In this document: one piece after another, positions 35,794-46,708 of the stretch
Layout: every line of letters starts with the position of its first letter
How positions within the stretch are numbered: position 1 is the first letter of the stretch
Origin: Quercus robur
Lineage: Eukaryota > Streptophyta > Magnoliopsida > Fagales > Fagaceae
DNA: 64,000 bases
Direction: 5' to 3'
Assembly (NCBI RefSeq): GCF_932294415.1
Contig: NC_065535.1
Location: 95,744,862 to 95,808,861, forward strand
Translations under genes and position numbers: made by a program
Notes under the pieces: model-generated
What the model saw: only the letters and a program-made list of their open reading frames with translations
Database searches by the model: none
What the model was told of the DNA's origin: nothing

Positions 35794-35807
35794 GCGTATA
35801 TATACGC
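35794..35807 (-). promoter_or_regulatory. TATA-like element upstream of copy A
   Basis: The palindromic GCGTATATATACGC lies 47-60 bp before the ATG. Position and composition only; the paralogue has an (AT)n-type TATA run at about 54423-54440. Confidence 0.35.
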
Positions 35808-36135
35808 GATATGTGACTTGTGAGACAGTGAGAGACTTGTTTCTCAAATCTCCATTTTGCCCCCTTATATAGGATTACGATCTTTATCAGCTTTTAAAAT
35901 ATTTATATTTTTTTGGTAAATATCAATAATTTGATATTATTATATTTTTCAATTATAAAATATTTAAAAATATGATGAGTGTTATGCATTTGTACCAAAT
36001 ATTAAATTTATTGACATTTCTCTACGCATAACACTCATCATACTCCTAGGTATTTTTGTAATTGAAAAATGTTGTAATCTCAATTTATAATGGATTCAAA
36101 TTAATCATTAACATTTACAAAAAAAAAAAAAAATA

Positions 36136-36385
36136 GAAAATTTTTTAATTTGTCACAAAGAGTATATTTCAATAGAACTCAAATTCTTTTCTTGTATACT
36201 TTTCTCTTGGATCAAACTACCATTATCGCTTGGAGCTTGAACATAAATCACAAAGTGTAGGAAAAATTTTTAATTTGTCACAAATAGTATATTTCAATAG
36301 AACTCAAATTCTTTTCTTGTATACTTTTCTCTTGGATCAAACTACCATTATCGCTTGCTGGAGCTTGAACATAAATCACAAAGTA
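36136..36385. repeat. Tandem repeat, two units of about 125 bp
   Basis: The segment with TTTGTCACAAA.AGTATA through GGAGCTTGAACATAAATC occurs twice in a row (at 36147 and 36272). The copy at 58.5 kb has one unit, so this doubling is later. Confidence 0.85.
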
Positions 36386-37437
36386 ATCCATCTTAAGATT
36401 GCAAACGAAAATTACTACAAATCCTTCTTTAGTTTTTTCAAGGTGAGCACAAAAAACGAGGAATTGTGAAACATTCAGTAGGTGTTGAACGTGGGTGGAA
36501 CCTGGCATGAGATACTATAGAAGACATGGTGCCTAATAATGAGAGAGATGACACTAATCGTGTAAAAAGTAAAATAGCTTTCTAGTGAAGAGTAAAGTTG
36601 AAATCACGTGGACATTTTAATATTATTCATGTTTTTAAGTCATTCTCATGTTAGTATTTGCTACAAGCAGGGCGAAGTATAAACAATAACAACAAAAAAT
36701 TATAAAAATACAAATAAGCATCTATTTAGTATTCATAGACTATCCACAAATAAAAAGACACAAAATAATTGTTTCCTAATACATTAAAATACAATCATCT
36801 CAACATATTTAAATCTTGAAAATCATTAATAATTAAATTCATATTAAATGTCAGAGTAGTTTTTCTTTCATTATATAAAATCAGAGAGTCTGTGAAAAAC
36901 TCATTTTCCAAATGCTAAAGCTAAATGACAAATAAACAAAAAATTGAACTAATAAAAAGTGGCATATACACACAAGACACGTACTATATGCACACAACAC
37001 AACAACATTGTTCTACAATTCACACAACATATGATATGATCAACTAATTTTCTCAAATTTAAACAACTAATTAACCAAGATTCAAATCAACTCATCCAGA
37101 AAAGGCACCAAGCAGTTTTATCGTAAACAATAAAATAAGACAAGCTACTGAATTAAGTTACTAACAGACAACTATTTTTCACATATAAAAAAATAATAAT
37201 AAAATCAAACTACTATTTGTCTATTTCTATTATTCTATATATATGCCGAATATGAGACAAGCCTAATTAAGCTATTCTTTATGCACACAATGACGATGGG
37301 GTTATGACATATGGCTTACACGGTCATACCATGGCAATGATGGCATAGAGAGAGAGATCCATGTTCTCGTAAGACAAATGAGTGAATTAGCTTTGTTGGA
37401 GAGAGAGAGAACGATTTTGGTTTTGTGTAAATTAGCT

Positions 37438-37439
37438 TT

Positions 37440-37482
<43 letters not shown>
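37438..37482. repeat. (GA)n microsatellite
   Basis: An uninterrupted AG run inside GA-rich DNA of block K. Confidence 0.9.
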
Positions 37483-37486
<4 letters not shown>

Positions 37487-37937
37487 TCTTGTATGAATTA
37501 GCTTTTTAGGAGAAAGAAAGATTTGGCCGGTTTCTCACAAAAAAAAAAAAAGATTTGGCCGTGTAAATTAGATTTGTAGGAGAGAGAATAAAATTTTGGT
37601 CTTGTGTGAATTAGCTTTGTAGGAGAGAGATAGAGTGGAGAGAGAAATTTTGGTCAGCTTTATAGGCTAGAGGGTTCCACCCTTACATTTTGGTCTCATG
37701 TTTTTCTTATTCTTAACTAGGAGAACTAGTGGCAGCATCCCTCAAGAAAAATAACAATAAAGAAGTTGAACCTATGGGTTGGACAATTTTTTTTATTACT
37801 ATTATTATTAAATTGAGTAGAAAAAAACATATCACACCTGCCATTTGAGTTGATAAACAAAATATATATTAATATATGAACTAATATTCCAACTCAGTTA
37901 TACATTAGTATATGAACTAATATAAATTAATATTGGC

Positions 37938-38410
37938 TTTTATATAGGATAGGAGGTAGGGCTGGTTATTTAAAAAAAATTATTAATTATATAATATATT
38001 TTAAATATATATTAAATATATGGGTGGGTTAGGTCGAGTTTGGTGGGTTTCAAATTTTATGACTTGAACCCAATCCGACCCGCTATTTAAAAAAATTTTG
38101 TGACCCAACCCAATCCACCAAACTCTAAAAACTGACCCAACCTGACGGGTTAGGTTGGGTCAGGTCGGTTTTGGCTAGTTGGAGGATTGGCTGCACACTC
38201 CTAGCTGAGAGAGGGAGAGAGAGAGAGAGTAGTATCAAATTATCAAATAAAGGGAATCCTTCAAAAAAGGCACGTAAAGCCACATGATTGGGTTCTCTAA
38301 TTAGAAATTTAGAACGTGCCCACTTTTTTTTTTTTTTTTTTAATGATGAATAAGCTGACTTATGAGTTCCATATTATAAGACTCTAAGCATCCACAATAG
38401 TTTTTAAATA
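37938..38410. repeat. Local direct repeat, copy 1
   Basis: Matches 38866-39250: TATAGGATAGGAGGTAG, GGTTAGGTCGAGTTTGGTGG, GACCCAACC, GCTGCACACTCCTAGCT, GA repeats, and ACTCTAAGCATCCACAATAG at the end. The GGGT- and ACCC-rich parts are partly self-complementary, as in a MITE. Confidence 0.8.
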
Positions 38411-38499
38411 AGTAATGTTTATACTTCTTTCAATTGTGAAGACCAATTTTTTTAGCATAATAAAGTTTAAGAGGTCTAGTAATTACCAAGATATAGAAG

Positions 38500-38858
38500 A
38501 TCTCTCTTACCCATATATGCCAAATTCACAAAACTTCTTTGTATGGTTTGACTAATCCCTAATGCTAAGTAACTCGCAATAAAATGGGATGAATTTTATT
38601 TATTGGAAGCTACTTTTAAGTTGTTTTTTAATGAAAGTGTCATTATGGGCGTTAGTTTACTTAAATTGTTGGCCATATATCTTAATTTTTTCACACTCAC
38701 TGGATCTTAACCCTAATGATCTTGTAGCATGAAAGTCCTTTTTTTCTCCTCTTTATGTGGGAATTCTATATTATTATGGTAGGAAAAATTTTTTAATTTG
38801 TCACAAAGAGTATATTTCAATAGAACTCAAATTCTTTTCTTGTATACTTTTCTCTTGG
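38500..38858. repeat. Block Q plus the start of block K, third copy
   Basis: CACAAAACTTCTTTGTATGG through GGGAATTCTATATTATTATGG and on to CTTGTATACTTTTCTCTTGG matches 58206-58540. It then breaks off into the repeat at 38866. Confidence 0.75.
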
Positions 38859-38865
38859 CTTTTAT

Positions 38866-39118
38866 ATAGGATAGGAGGTAGAGCTGGTTATTTAAAAAAA
38901 AATTTATTAATTATATAATATATATTAAATATATGGGTGGGTTAGGTCGAGTTTGGTGGGTTTGAAATTTTATGACTTGAACCCAACTCGACCCGCTATT
39001 TAAAAAAATTTTGTAACCCAACCCAACCCACCAAACCCTAAAAACTGACCCAACCCAGCAGGTTAGGTTGGGTCAAGTTGGTTTTGGCTAGTTGGAGGGT
39101 TGGCTGCACACTCCTAGC

Positions 39119-39194
<76 letters not shown>

Positions 39195-39250
39195 ATAAGC
39201 TGACTTATGAGTTCCATATTAGAAGACTCTAAGCATCCACAATAGTTTTT
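38866..39250. repeat. Local direct repeat, copy 2
   Basis: Second copy of 37938-38410, with a much longer (AG)n run at 39123-39190. Confidence 0.8.
39123..39190. repeat. Long (AG)n microsatellite
   Basis: About 34 uninterrupted AG units. Confidence 0.95.
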
Positions 39251-40161
39251 TCAATCTTATCCTATTTTACCATCCCAAAAAGTTACTTTATCAATTATAC
39301 CATACCATTTTACAATACCTCCAACATCCCAAAACTCTATTATTTTACCATTTTATTAAAATATTATTTTTTAATCTTTCTTTATTATTTCTTTCCAACG
39401 TTCATTTTTTTCAAATTTAAGCACTATTCCAACAGTCACTTTTTTCAAATTCAAGCACCATTCCAATGGACACATTTTCTTTCCAACAATCATATATATT
39501 TTCAACCACCTGCCCTTTTTTTTTTTTTTTTTTTTAGAAAGAACCTGCCAAATATCAATGTACTCAAACTTGTCAACTTTAAAAATCCACATACATATAT
39601 ATTCCATCAAACCTGCCAAATATCAATGTAAAATCCACATACATATTTATAGATGCATCCTACCAAATATCAATGTATTCAACTTGCTAGCTTTAATGAT
39701 CCACACACACACGCACATATATATAAAACCTACCAATTTTCCTTTTTTTTTAGAAAGACCTTGCCAAATATCAATGTACTCAATCTGCTAACTTAAAAAA
39801 TCCACATACATATATATACATGTAACCTGGCAAATATCAATGTACTCAACCTACCAATTTTTAAAATCCACATACATATATATACATGCAACCTGCCAAA
39901 TATTAATGTACTCAACTTGCCAACTTTAAAAATCCACATACATATATATAGATGCAATCCACATACATAACTATCAATGTTGTCTTTAGAAGACTCGTAC
40001 ATATATCAAATTACAATAAAACCCCACATGCATAACTCACACACTTATGTTCCTACAACTCCCCTTGTAATTGCCATAAATGCTCAACGAGGTCTGTTTA
40101 GAGTTGAGAATGAATTTCATGGTCTCAAATACATTGATGGGTTTCAATGAACTCCATAAAT
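39230..40161 (-). mobile_element. Left end and non-coding part of a PIF/Harbinger element
   Basis: GCATCCACAATAG follows TAA. The paralogue at 60440-60460 reads GATTCTAAAAGCAATG with no insert, so insertion at TAA is supported. The body holds repeated words CCACATACATATATA, CCTGCCAAATATCAATGTA and ACTCAA. A transposase lies further right. The opposite end was not found. Confidence 0.5.
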
Positions 40162-41300
40162 TCATTTGTGTGCTTCCCATGACAGTTGTATAGTAGGATT
40201 GTCATCCATTTGCTCATAATCTAATTCCACCACTTCATTTACATCTCGCTCATCCTCAACGATCATGTTATAAAGAATTATGCATGCTTTTATGATCTCT
40301 TGGAGCGTTTTACTATAGAAAAATCTTGTAGGTCCACGCACAATTGCAAATCTTGCTTGAAGCACTCCAAATGCACACTCTACATCCTTCTTATTCGGCT
40401 CTTGGGCTTTTGCAAATAATTTTCTTTTTTCTCCTCGTGGAGATGGAATTGTTTTAACAAATGTTGACCTCTTCGGATATATGCCATCGGCAAGGTAGTA
40501 TCCCATTGTATGCTCATGGCCATTGATTGAGTAATTAACTGCAAAAGCACGTCCTTGTTCGAGCTCAGAAAATAGAGGAAATCGTTCTAATACATTAATG
40601 TCATTATTTGACCCAGGTAACCCAAAAAATGCATGTCATATCCAAAGATCAAATGATGCCACTGCTTCCAAAACAATGGTTGGCTCACGAATGTGACTAG
40701 AGTACTGACCTTTCCATGCAGCCAGACAATTTTTCCATTTCCAATGCATGAAATCAATGCTCTCTAACATCCCTGGAAATCCACTTCTTTCCCCATTGGC
40801 TAAAATTTTTGCAATGTCTTTGTTGTTTGGGGACCTCAAGTATTTCTTGGAGAAAATATCAACAACCGCTTTAACAAATTTTTTTAGATTTTCTATTGCA
40901 GTGGATTTTCCAATCCGCACATACTTATCCATAAAATCAGTTGCAACTCCATACGCAAGCATCCTAAGTGCAGTTGTTATCTTTTGAAGAGAAGATAAAC
41001 CGAGTTGTTGGGCACTATCTCTTTTTTTTGGATAAAGTAAGGTTCATAAGTTTCTGCCTTAGATTGAATACGGAGAAAAAAAGACCGACTCACCTAAAAT
41101 CTCCTCCAAAATAAATTAGGAGGATATACTGGTGTGTCGGCAAAGTAGTTGAGATAAAGTCTTTTATGGCAAGCCAAACGATCACATTCGATATACCGAT
41201 GACATTTACGTTGTGATGTTGAACCCTTAAGAAATTGCCTAATTATCTCATCTTCATTTGAGCTGTCAAAAAGCAATTTGCGAAAAAGAGAGCGACCCAT
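40162..41300 (-). pseudogene. PIF/Harbinger transposase pseudogene
   Basis: A DDE_Tnp_4-type transposase read from 41300 downward. The N-terminal part (MGRSLFRKLLFDSS) ends at a TAG inside the FWRRF segment, 41094-41096. The frame goes on (VSRSFFLRIQSK), then shifts by one base in an eight-A run near 41015-41030. It resumes at LRMLAYGVATDFMDKYVRIG and meets a TGA at 40636-40638 where tryptophan is expected (DLWI, then HAFFGLPGSNND). Catalytic acids are all visible: GMLESIDFMHWKW (first Asp), LPGSNNDINVL (second Asp), NKKDVECAFGVLQARF (Glu). The frame ends at SWEAHK. Two stops and a frameshift make it non-functional, but little has decayed. The companion Myb-like protein of such elements is not seen. 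Confidence 0.88.
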
Positions 41301-42480
41301 AGAGACAACCTTGAAGACAACAGTGTTAAGAAATTATCACTATTATTGAACAGGAAAATAATTAATTAAGCATGAAACATGCCCGTGCATGCTTTCCCAC
41401 TAGGAAGACTTTGTTTTTCTAAGTAGTTAAAGGCAAGCACATAACAACATGCTTTCCCACTAGGAAGACAAAAAAACAATCTGCTTTAAGAAGTTTACAC
41501 ATAATAAGGAATGAGCTGCAATACTTGTGCACTGCAAAATTAAGTTACTGTGATCCTCAACCATATGTCAAGCTATTAAAGGTCAATTACAAGCATTTAT
41601 GCAACGAAAAAAAAGGTCAATTTTAAACAAGAATCATTCAATCCTCCTGGCTTGTTTGTATGTGTAGCACATGTGCAAAGTAATCATGTCTAAGACAGGC
41701 TAAAAACTAACATAAATTGTATTCAGCATTTTGTAAACGCAGCTTAAAAGAACACGGCCTAAGACCCGCATGTTTTGTGGTGAGGGAGATGATGATGAGA
41801 TCATCATAGTATCATACCCTCCAAGTAAAATAAATAATTTGTGACTTGATAATGAGATGATGACGAGATCATCATACCCTCCAAGTAAAATAAATTATTT
41901 ATTTACTTGGTCAAATAATTTATTTTACGTGGAGGGGATGATGATCCCATACCTATTTGTTCTTTCTTTTTGAAAAATGAGGCAGTCAGGCAGGTGCGCT
42001 TGTTCTTGGAAAGTGTAATTTCCAAACGAAATGGAGAGTGTCAATTTCATGGCTAAGATTTATTTTAAGGTAATCCTTAGCTCAAAACATGCCACATCAT
42101 TTAAAACATACTAACTTGACATCAGTTTAGGTAAAGTAAAAGAAAAAGAAAACAGAAGAAAAGACCAAATGCATTTCAAAACTTTAGGATGCTAAAGCTC
42201 AATTCTATCATATGCATATATAAGGAAATGAACTTTAGAATGCTACAGTTCATAGTATGCAAGCACCCATCAGCATTCCTTCCAAAGAGAAATGATGGTT
42301 TCATTTTTGAATTGTTTCCTGGGACAACAATGAAAAGTCATATTTAACCATTCAATATTAATACATTTTGCTGCAGTTACTTGGCTTCTGTATTGTTGCA
42401 AGACCGGTTAGGCTGTACGAGTGCCAGCCCTATTAGTATCAGTGTTGTTACCTCAACAACTACTTGAGAGACCATTATAT
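41301..42480. other. Intergenic, with one strong hairpin
   Basis: No gene recognised. CATGCTTTCCCACTAGGAAGAC occurs in part twice (41390 and 41450). The hairpin at 41867-41946 is listed separately. Confidence 0.5.
41867..41946. repeat. Hairpin-forming inverted repeat (34 bp arms)
   Basis: Arms 41867-41900 and 41913-41946 pair over 34 bases with two mismatches, around a 12-base loop. One arm also recurs as a direct repeat upstream (about 41796-41840). It could be a collapsed MITE or a foldback transcript precursor. Confidence 0.8.
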
Positions 42481-42491
42481 GTGTTTCTTGT

Positions 42492-43335
42492 TAGTGGCGA
42501 CTTTAGGAATTTTTTTTTAGGGTGGTCATTAAGAAATTTAAATTATATAAAATATAATAAAACGATAACTTGAATATTTGCTACAATTGTGAGTCAAGTT
42601 ACTAAGGAAAGCAAAATTGTTGCGATTGCAAAGCCAAAAAGAGTATAACTATCATCTCCATTAAAGAGACCTCACAACCACAATATTTTTCTTGGTACCA
42701 TTTTTTAAGAAAAATGAAATTAGAGATTATTTTATTGAATAGGTTGAACGATCTACAAATTTAAATGATTAGATATTTTTATCTTTTTGTTTTATAATAG
42801 TCTTTTTGTTTAACAATTTGTTCACTTGTTGTTTGGTCTTATTTTATTTTTGTTTGGTTTATGTTTGTTGTTATTTGGAATAATATTTATTGTTGTTATT
42901 TAAGATTTTTTTTTAAAAAAAATTATAAAAGGGATAAAGGATTATGTTGTGGGGGGGGGGGGGAGGGGAATAATTTTGGAGCAATGCTATGTCTACAACA
43001 TTTTTACAATAAATCTTATGCAAAAAACTGTTATTAGTAGATAAAAAAATAATATCGGAATTTGGGTCAAATTAGAATTAGTAACAGTTTATTACATTGA
43101 ATTTGTTGTAAAATTATTGTAAAAATATTGTGAATGTAACATTACTCTTATTTTTGTTGAATCCAAATTTTTGTAATTCTCAAGTCAAGATATTCAACAT
43201 TTTTTTTACTATGGTCACAATAGATTAGTTTAGCATATAATATATTTTTAGCAAGTGTATATATACATTTTTTTGCAAGTCAGGTGCAAGTCAAGGTGGT
43301 CCTATGACCACCGTGTCTTGCACATAGAGCCACCG
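42492..43335 (+). mobile_element. GTGGCGGAGCC-type element, copy 2
   Basis: Begins TAGTGGCGACTTTAGGA with GGGTGGTCA and ends TGACCACCGTG ... AGAGCCACCG. It is flanked by the perfect 11 bp direct repeat GTGTTTCTTGT (42481-42491 and 43336-43346). 844 bp, non-coding, with a G-run (42949-42966) and a MITE inside. Confidence 0.7.
42978..43147. mobile_element. MITE nested in the 42492 element
   Basis: Imperfect inverted ends: GCAATGCTATGTCTACAACA and, inverted, GTAATGTTACATTCACAATA, each followed by TTTTTACAATAA. A related MITE sits inside the third element at about 61015-61190. Confidence 0.6.
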
Positions 43336-43446
43336 GTGTTTCTTGTAATGTTCTATAAGCTTTTCTGTTGCTTGGCAGATTGAAATAATTACATGATTGG
43401 AAAGTAGAATTAATTGTTAAAAGGAAATGATTACTAATACACTATG

Positions 43447-43722
43447 AGGGTGTTTAGTTTGCAATAATGTGTTATTAATGTGATACACATTACGATAATG
43501 TGACATTAAAATTTTTTGTTTATTTATTTTTTCAAAAATTAGCATAATCTAAAATTACAAAATATATCACATTATCTTAATTTTATCACATTCCTAAACA
43601 ATGTAATATTGTATTTTTGTATTGAGATTATATTAATGTAAAATTACAATAATGTAATATTACGGTGTAATGTAATATTACGGTGTAATGTAACATCACG
43701 ACAAGCCAAACACCCCTTACAA
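43447..43722. mobile_element. MITE with GGGTGTTTRG ends
   Basis: Left GAGGGTGTTTAGTTTGC and inverted right AAGGGGTGTTTGGCTTG. About 275 bp, with repeated AATGTAATATTACGGTGT inside. The target duplication is unresolved. Confidence 0.6.
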
Positions 43723-44633
43723 AACCAATACCTATTACAATTGCTGATGAATATGATGATTTACAATTTTTTTTTTTTCATTTCTTTTTGAAATGCAAAA
43801 TTCATGCCTTGCCTCTACAGCATTTTTCTCCACAGCATTTTTCTCCACAGCATCAAATCTTTTTCCTCTCTATGGAAAGCTCCATTTTAAAACTTGCATT
43901 GTTATCTTTCTCAGCTTCAACTACTGAAGCAGTATGCAATTTTGGCAGCTGTAGGAGTGACGGCAAAGAGCTGAAAGTAAACTAAATTTTTTTCGATCTA
44001 CTGTGAGAGCCTTTAGTCTACTGTGAGCTAGCTCTCAGCTCTTTGCACAATTTCTTTCTTGTATATTTTCCTTCTCATTACAGTAAAACCAATAAATTAA
44101 TTAATTAACCTTACTGTGCATATGAGGAAAATAAAGAATAATATGTGCATAATGCTCAAGTTCTATTTTCAGCTCACAGGCTTAGACTTCTCTAATCCTC
44201 TTTAGTGTCTGTTTTGGCAAGATTATTTTTACTAACTTATTTTACTATTCAATTTATTTTTTGCTACTATTCATGGGTCCCACTACACTTTTTGATACTA
44301 CTCATAGGTTCCACTGTACTATTTCAACTAACTTTTATTTTTATTTACAGTACTTTTAGCAAAAAAAATTTAGTTTTAGCAAAATAAACGGATCTCAAAC
44401 AGACTCTTAATGGTGAATAAATGCAAGCAGGGATTTCTAAATGAAAATCAAATCTCACTAGGCAATTTCTGGAGCAATAATGCTAGTACCACATACTTTC
44501 ACACACATTCTGACATAGCTATCTTATGTGGCAGATTGTAATTGACTGTTTGTCACTATCATATAGACCTACAATTTTTTCTTCACCACTCACAGTCTCT
44601 CACGTAAAACATTTGTATAGTGTGGGTAAGAGC
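43723..44633. other. Intergenic, no gene seen
   Basis: AT-rich. A twice-repeated TTTTTCTCCACAGCA occurs near 43825-43850. Short frames here lack any support. Confidence 0.5.
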
Positions 44634-45206
44634 GTGTAGTACTAGCATTATTCTTTCTGAAAACACCCATTCATTCTTAAGCTGTGTAGAGGGATTGTGT
44701 GTCCAATTTGAATCCTTGGAAAATTTCTCAATTGATAAATGTTTTGTTTCTCTTAAAATTTCCTGAGCTGTTCTTGAGTCATGTTTATCGTGTAGTTCCT
44801 CCCCAATTTGAATGTCTAGTACTAGCATTATTCTTTCTGAAAATACCCCTTCATTATGACGCTGTGTGGAGGGACTGTGTCCAATTTGAATCCTTGGAAA
44901 GTTTCTCAATTGATAAATGTTATGCTCCTCTTGAAATTTTCTGAGGTGTTCTTGAGTCGTGTTTTTTTTTTTTTTTTTTAATGGGAGTTCTTGAGTTGTG
45001 TTTATGGTGCAGTTTCTCCCCAATTTGAATGTGTAGTACTAGCATTATTCTTTCTGAAAATACCCATTCATTCTTACGCTGTGTGGAGGGATTACGTGTC
45101 CAATTTGAATCCTTTGAAAATTTCTCAATTGATAAATGTTATGTTCCTCTTAAAATTTCTTGAGCTGTTCTTGAGTCATGTTTATTGTGCAGTTTCTCCC
45201 CGATAA
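44634..45206. repeat. Three-unit tandem repeat, about 180 bp period
   Basis: Units start at 44634, 44814 and 45031 (GT.TAGTACTAGCATTATTC). Unit 2 is longer because of a T-run insertion near 44960-44990 bounded by copies of TTCTTGAGT. The open frames over it are by-products. Confidence 0.9.
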
Positions 45207-45925
45207 TGGCCCACATTCAACATTTGAAGCAAGTCCAGCAGATTATGTATCATTAGAAGTTTCTTTAACATAATTCATAAGAGACAAATGTTACATTGAA
45301 GATAGAGAGAGAGAGGGAGAGAGTCAATTCAAAAATAAAATTATCTACAGAGCATGAATCCATTATCCATGGAGTGATTAATACAAAAGAATCTCCAACG
45401 TAGGCATGACAAATTTTTGGCCTTGGCTAATTAGAGTGTAATTTTTGGCCTAGGCTGATTAGGAGATAAATCTTCCACCTAAGTTTGAGGATTACAGGAA
45501 TCATCCCACTTCCCACAAATAATGGCCTAACATTAGTTAGATGAATACAAGGACTTCTCTCTAGCAAACACTTGAATTTCTGACAGTGGCTAAGTAGTTC
45601 TTAACGTGGCTGTAGGCCCAAGGCAAATAAAATGTTTTTGATCCCTTCTCTGCCAGATTTTCCAATTATACCACACTCGTAGGCCATAGTTTCATACATT
45701 TCATCCCTCCTTCCATGGTATTTCCAGGCTTATTGCGTCTTTAAAAGCTTTAGCCTTAGGCATCTTGATCCCTTCTCCCATGAATTTCTGGGTTTATCAC
45801 GCCTGGCTATACCTCTAGAGTGTGTAACTTATATTGTGCTCTAGATGAAAGCGTTGGACTTATCAATGCTGAAAGTGAAAGGATGAGAGGAAAGAAAATT
45901 TAATGTAAATTTTCAAATTGCCATA
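45207..45925. other. Intergenic, no gene seen
   Basis: Holds a short GA tract (45304-45321) and no supported exon. Confidence 0.5.
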
Positions 45926-46470
45926 TGTAGTGAAATTGAAATCAATGTGTCTAATTTGATGGAAACAAGCTATATACTTTTACCACTAATTTGAAGTGTT
46001 CACAAGTTGTGGATCCTATCTAAAAAATGATGCAATATTTATTTTGTTCTCAGATCAACAGTCTAAATATGACATATAGAGACAAAGAATGATAAAGAAA
46101 TTTCTAAACACAATTTTGTGCTTAGGTTGACGCTTTCATTTTTTACCCTCAAGAATTTATCAAATATAAGTATATAACCAAAAATTTAAAAGTTTTGATC
46201 TGTAGTGGAATTGAAATCAATGTGTCTGATTTGATGGAAACAAGCTATATACCTTTACCACTAATTTGAAGAATTCACATGTTGTGGATCCTATCTAAAA
46301 AATGATGCAATATTTATTTTGTTCTCAAATCAACAGTTTAAAAATAACATACAGAGACAGAGAATGATAAAGAAATTTCTAAACACAATTTTGTGCTTAG
46401 GTTTGACGTTTTCACTTTTTACCCTCAGGAATTTATCAAATATAACCCAAAATATAAAAAATTTTGATCA
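45926..46470. repeat. Tandem duplication, period 275 bp
   Basis: Units at 45926 and 46201 share GAAATCAATGTGTCT, GTTGTGGATCCTATC and TGATGCAATATTTATTTTG with few differences. Confidence 0.9.
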
Positions 46471-46558
46471 TTAGGACCAAGAAACTAATAAATGCAAAAC
46501 AAATAGATTCGCTTTAAAATGAGAAGTAAAATAAGAAATACTAGGAATAATCAATGTT

Positions 46559-46694
46559 ACCACCATGCTCCCTCGATATGGTGGCCACTCTACAAGGGTT
46601 AAGGTTCAAGTCTCCAAAAAAGAGCTTCACACATATAAACACTTAGATTAGATTAGGGTAAAATTTCTTTGTATAAATAAATAAAAAAGGAGAA
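46559..46694 (+). mobile_element. SINE with perfect target duplication
   Basis: 136 bp body with a Pol III-type A box region (GATATGGTGGCCACTC) and B box (GGTTCAAGTCTCC), ending in an A-rich tail. It is flanked by GAATAATCAATGTT at 46545-46558 and 46695-46708. The exact 14 bp duplication and the tRNA-type promoter define it as a SINE. Confidence 0.88.
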
Positions 46695-46708
46695 GAATAA
46701 TCAATGTT

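Larger units (their letters stand above)
36120..37700. repeat. Segmental duplication K, copy 1
   Basis: Directly repeated at about 58465-59990. Shared landmarks are TTTGTCACAAAGAGTAT, GGGCGAAGTATAAACAA, AACATATGATATGATCAA and GAGACAAGCCTAATTAAG, followed by GA-rich DNA. A minus-strand frame (LKMDYFVIYVQAPASD, SLIQEKSIQE) survives in both copies and ends at the same stop, but I find no start or splice context for it. Confidence 0.8.

Noticed and set aside
39558..40002. Frames with repeated HIHIY or YICMWIF peptides
   Set aside because: Produced by repeated CCACATACATATATA words in the non-coding part of the PIF/Harbinger element.
44583..45206. Frames of 146, 81 and 71 residues
   Set aside because: They cross tandem repeat units and a T-run; repeated peptide text follows from the repeat, not from a gene.
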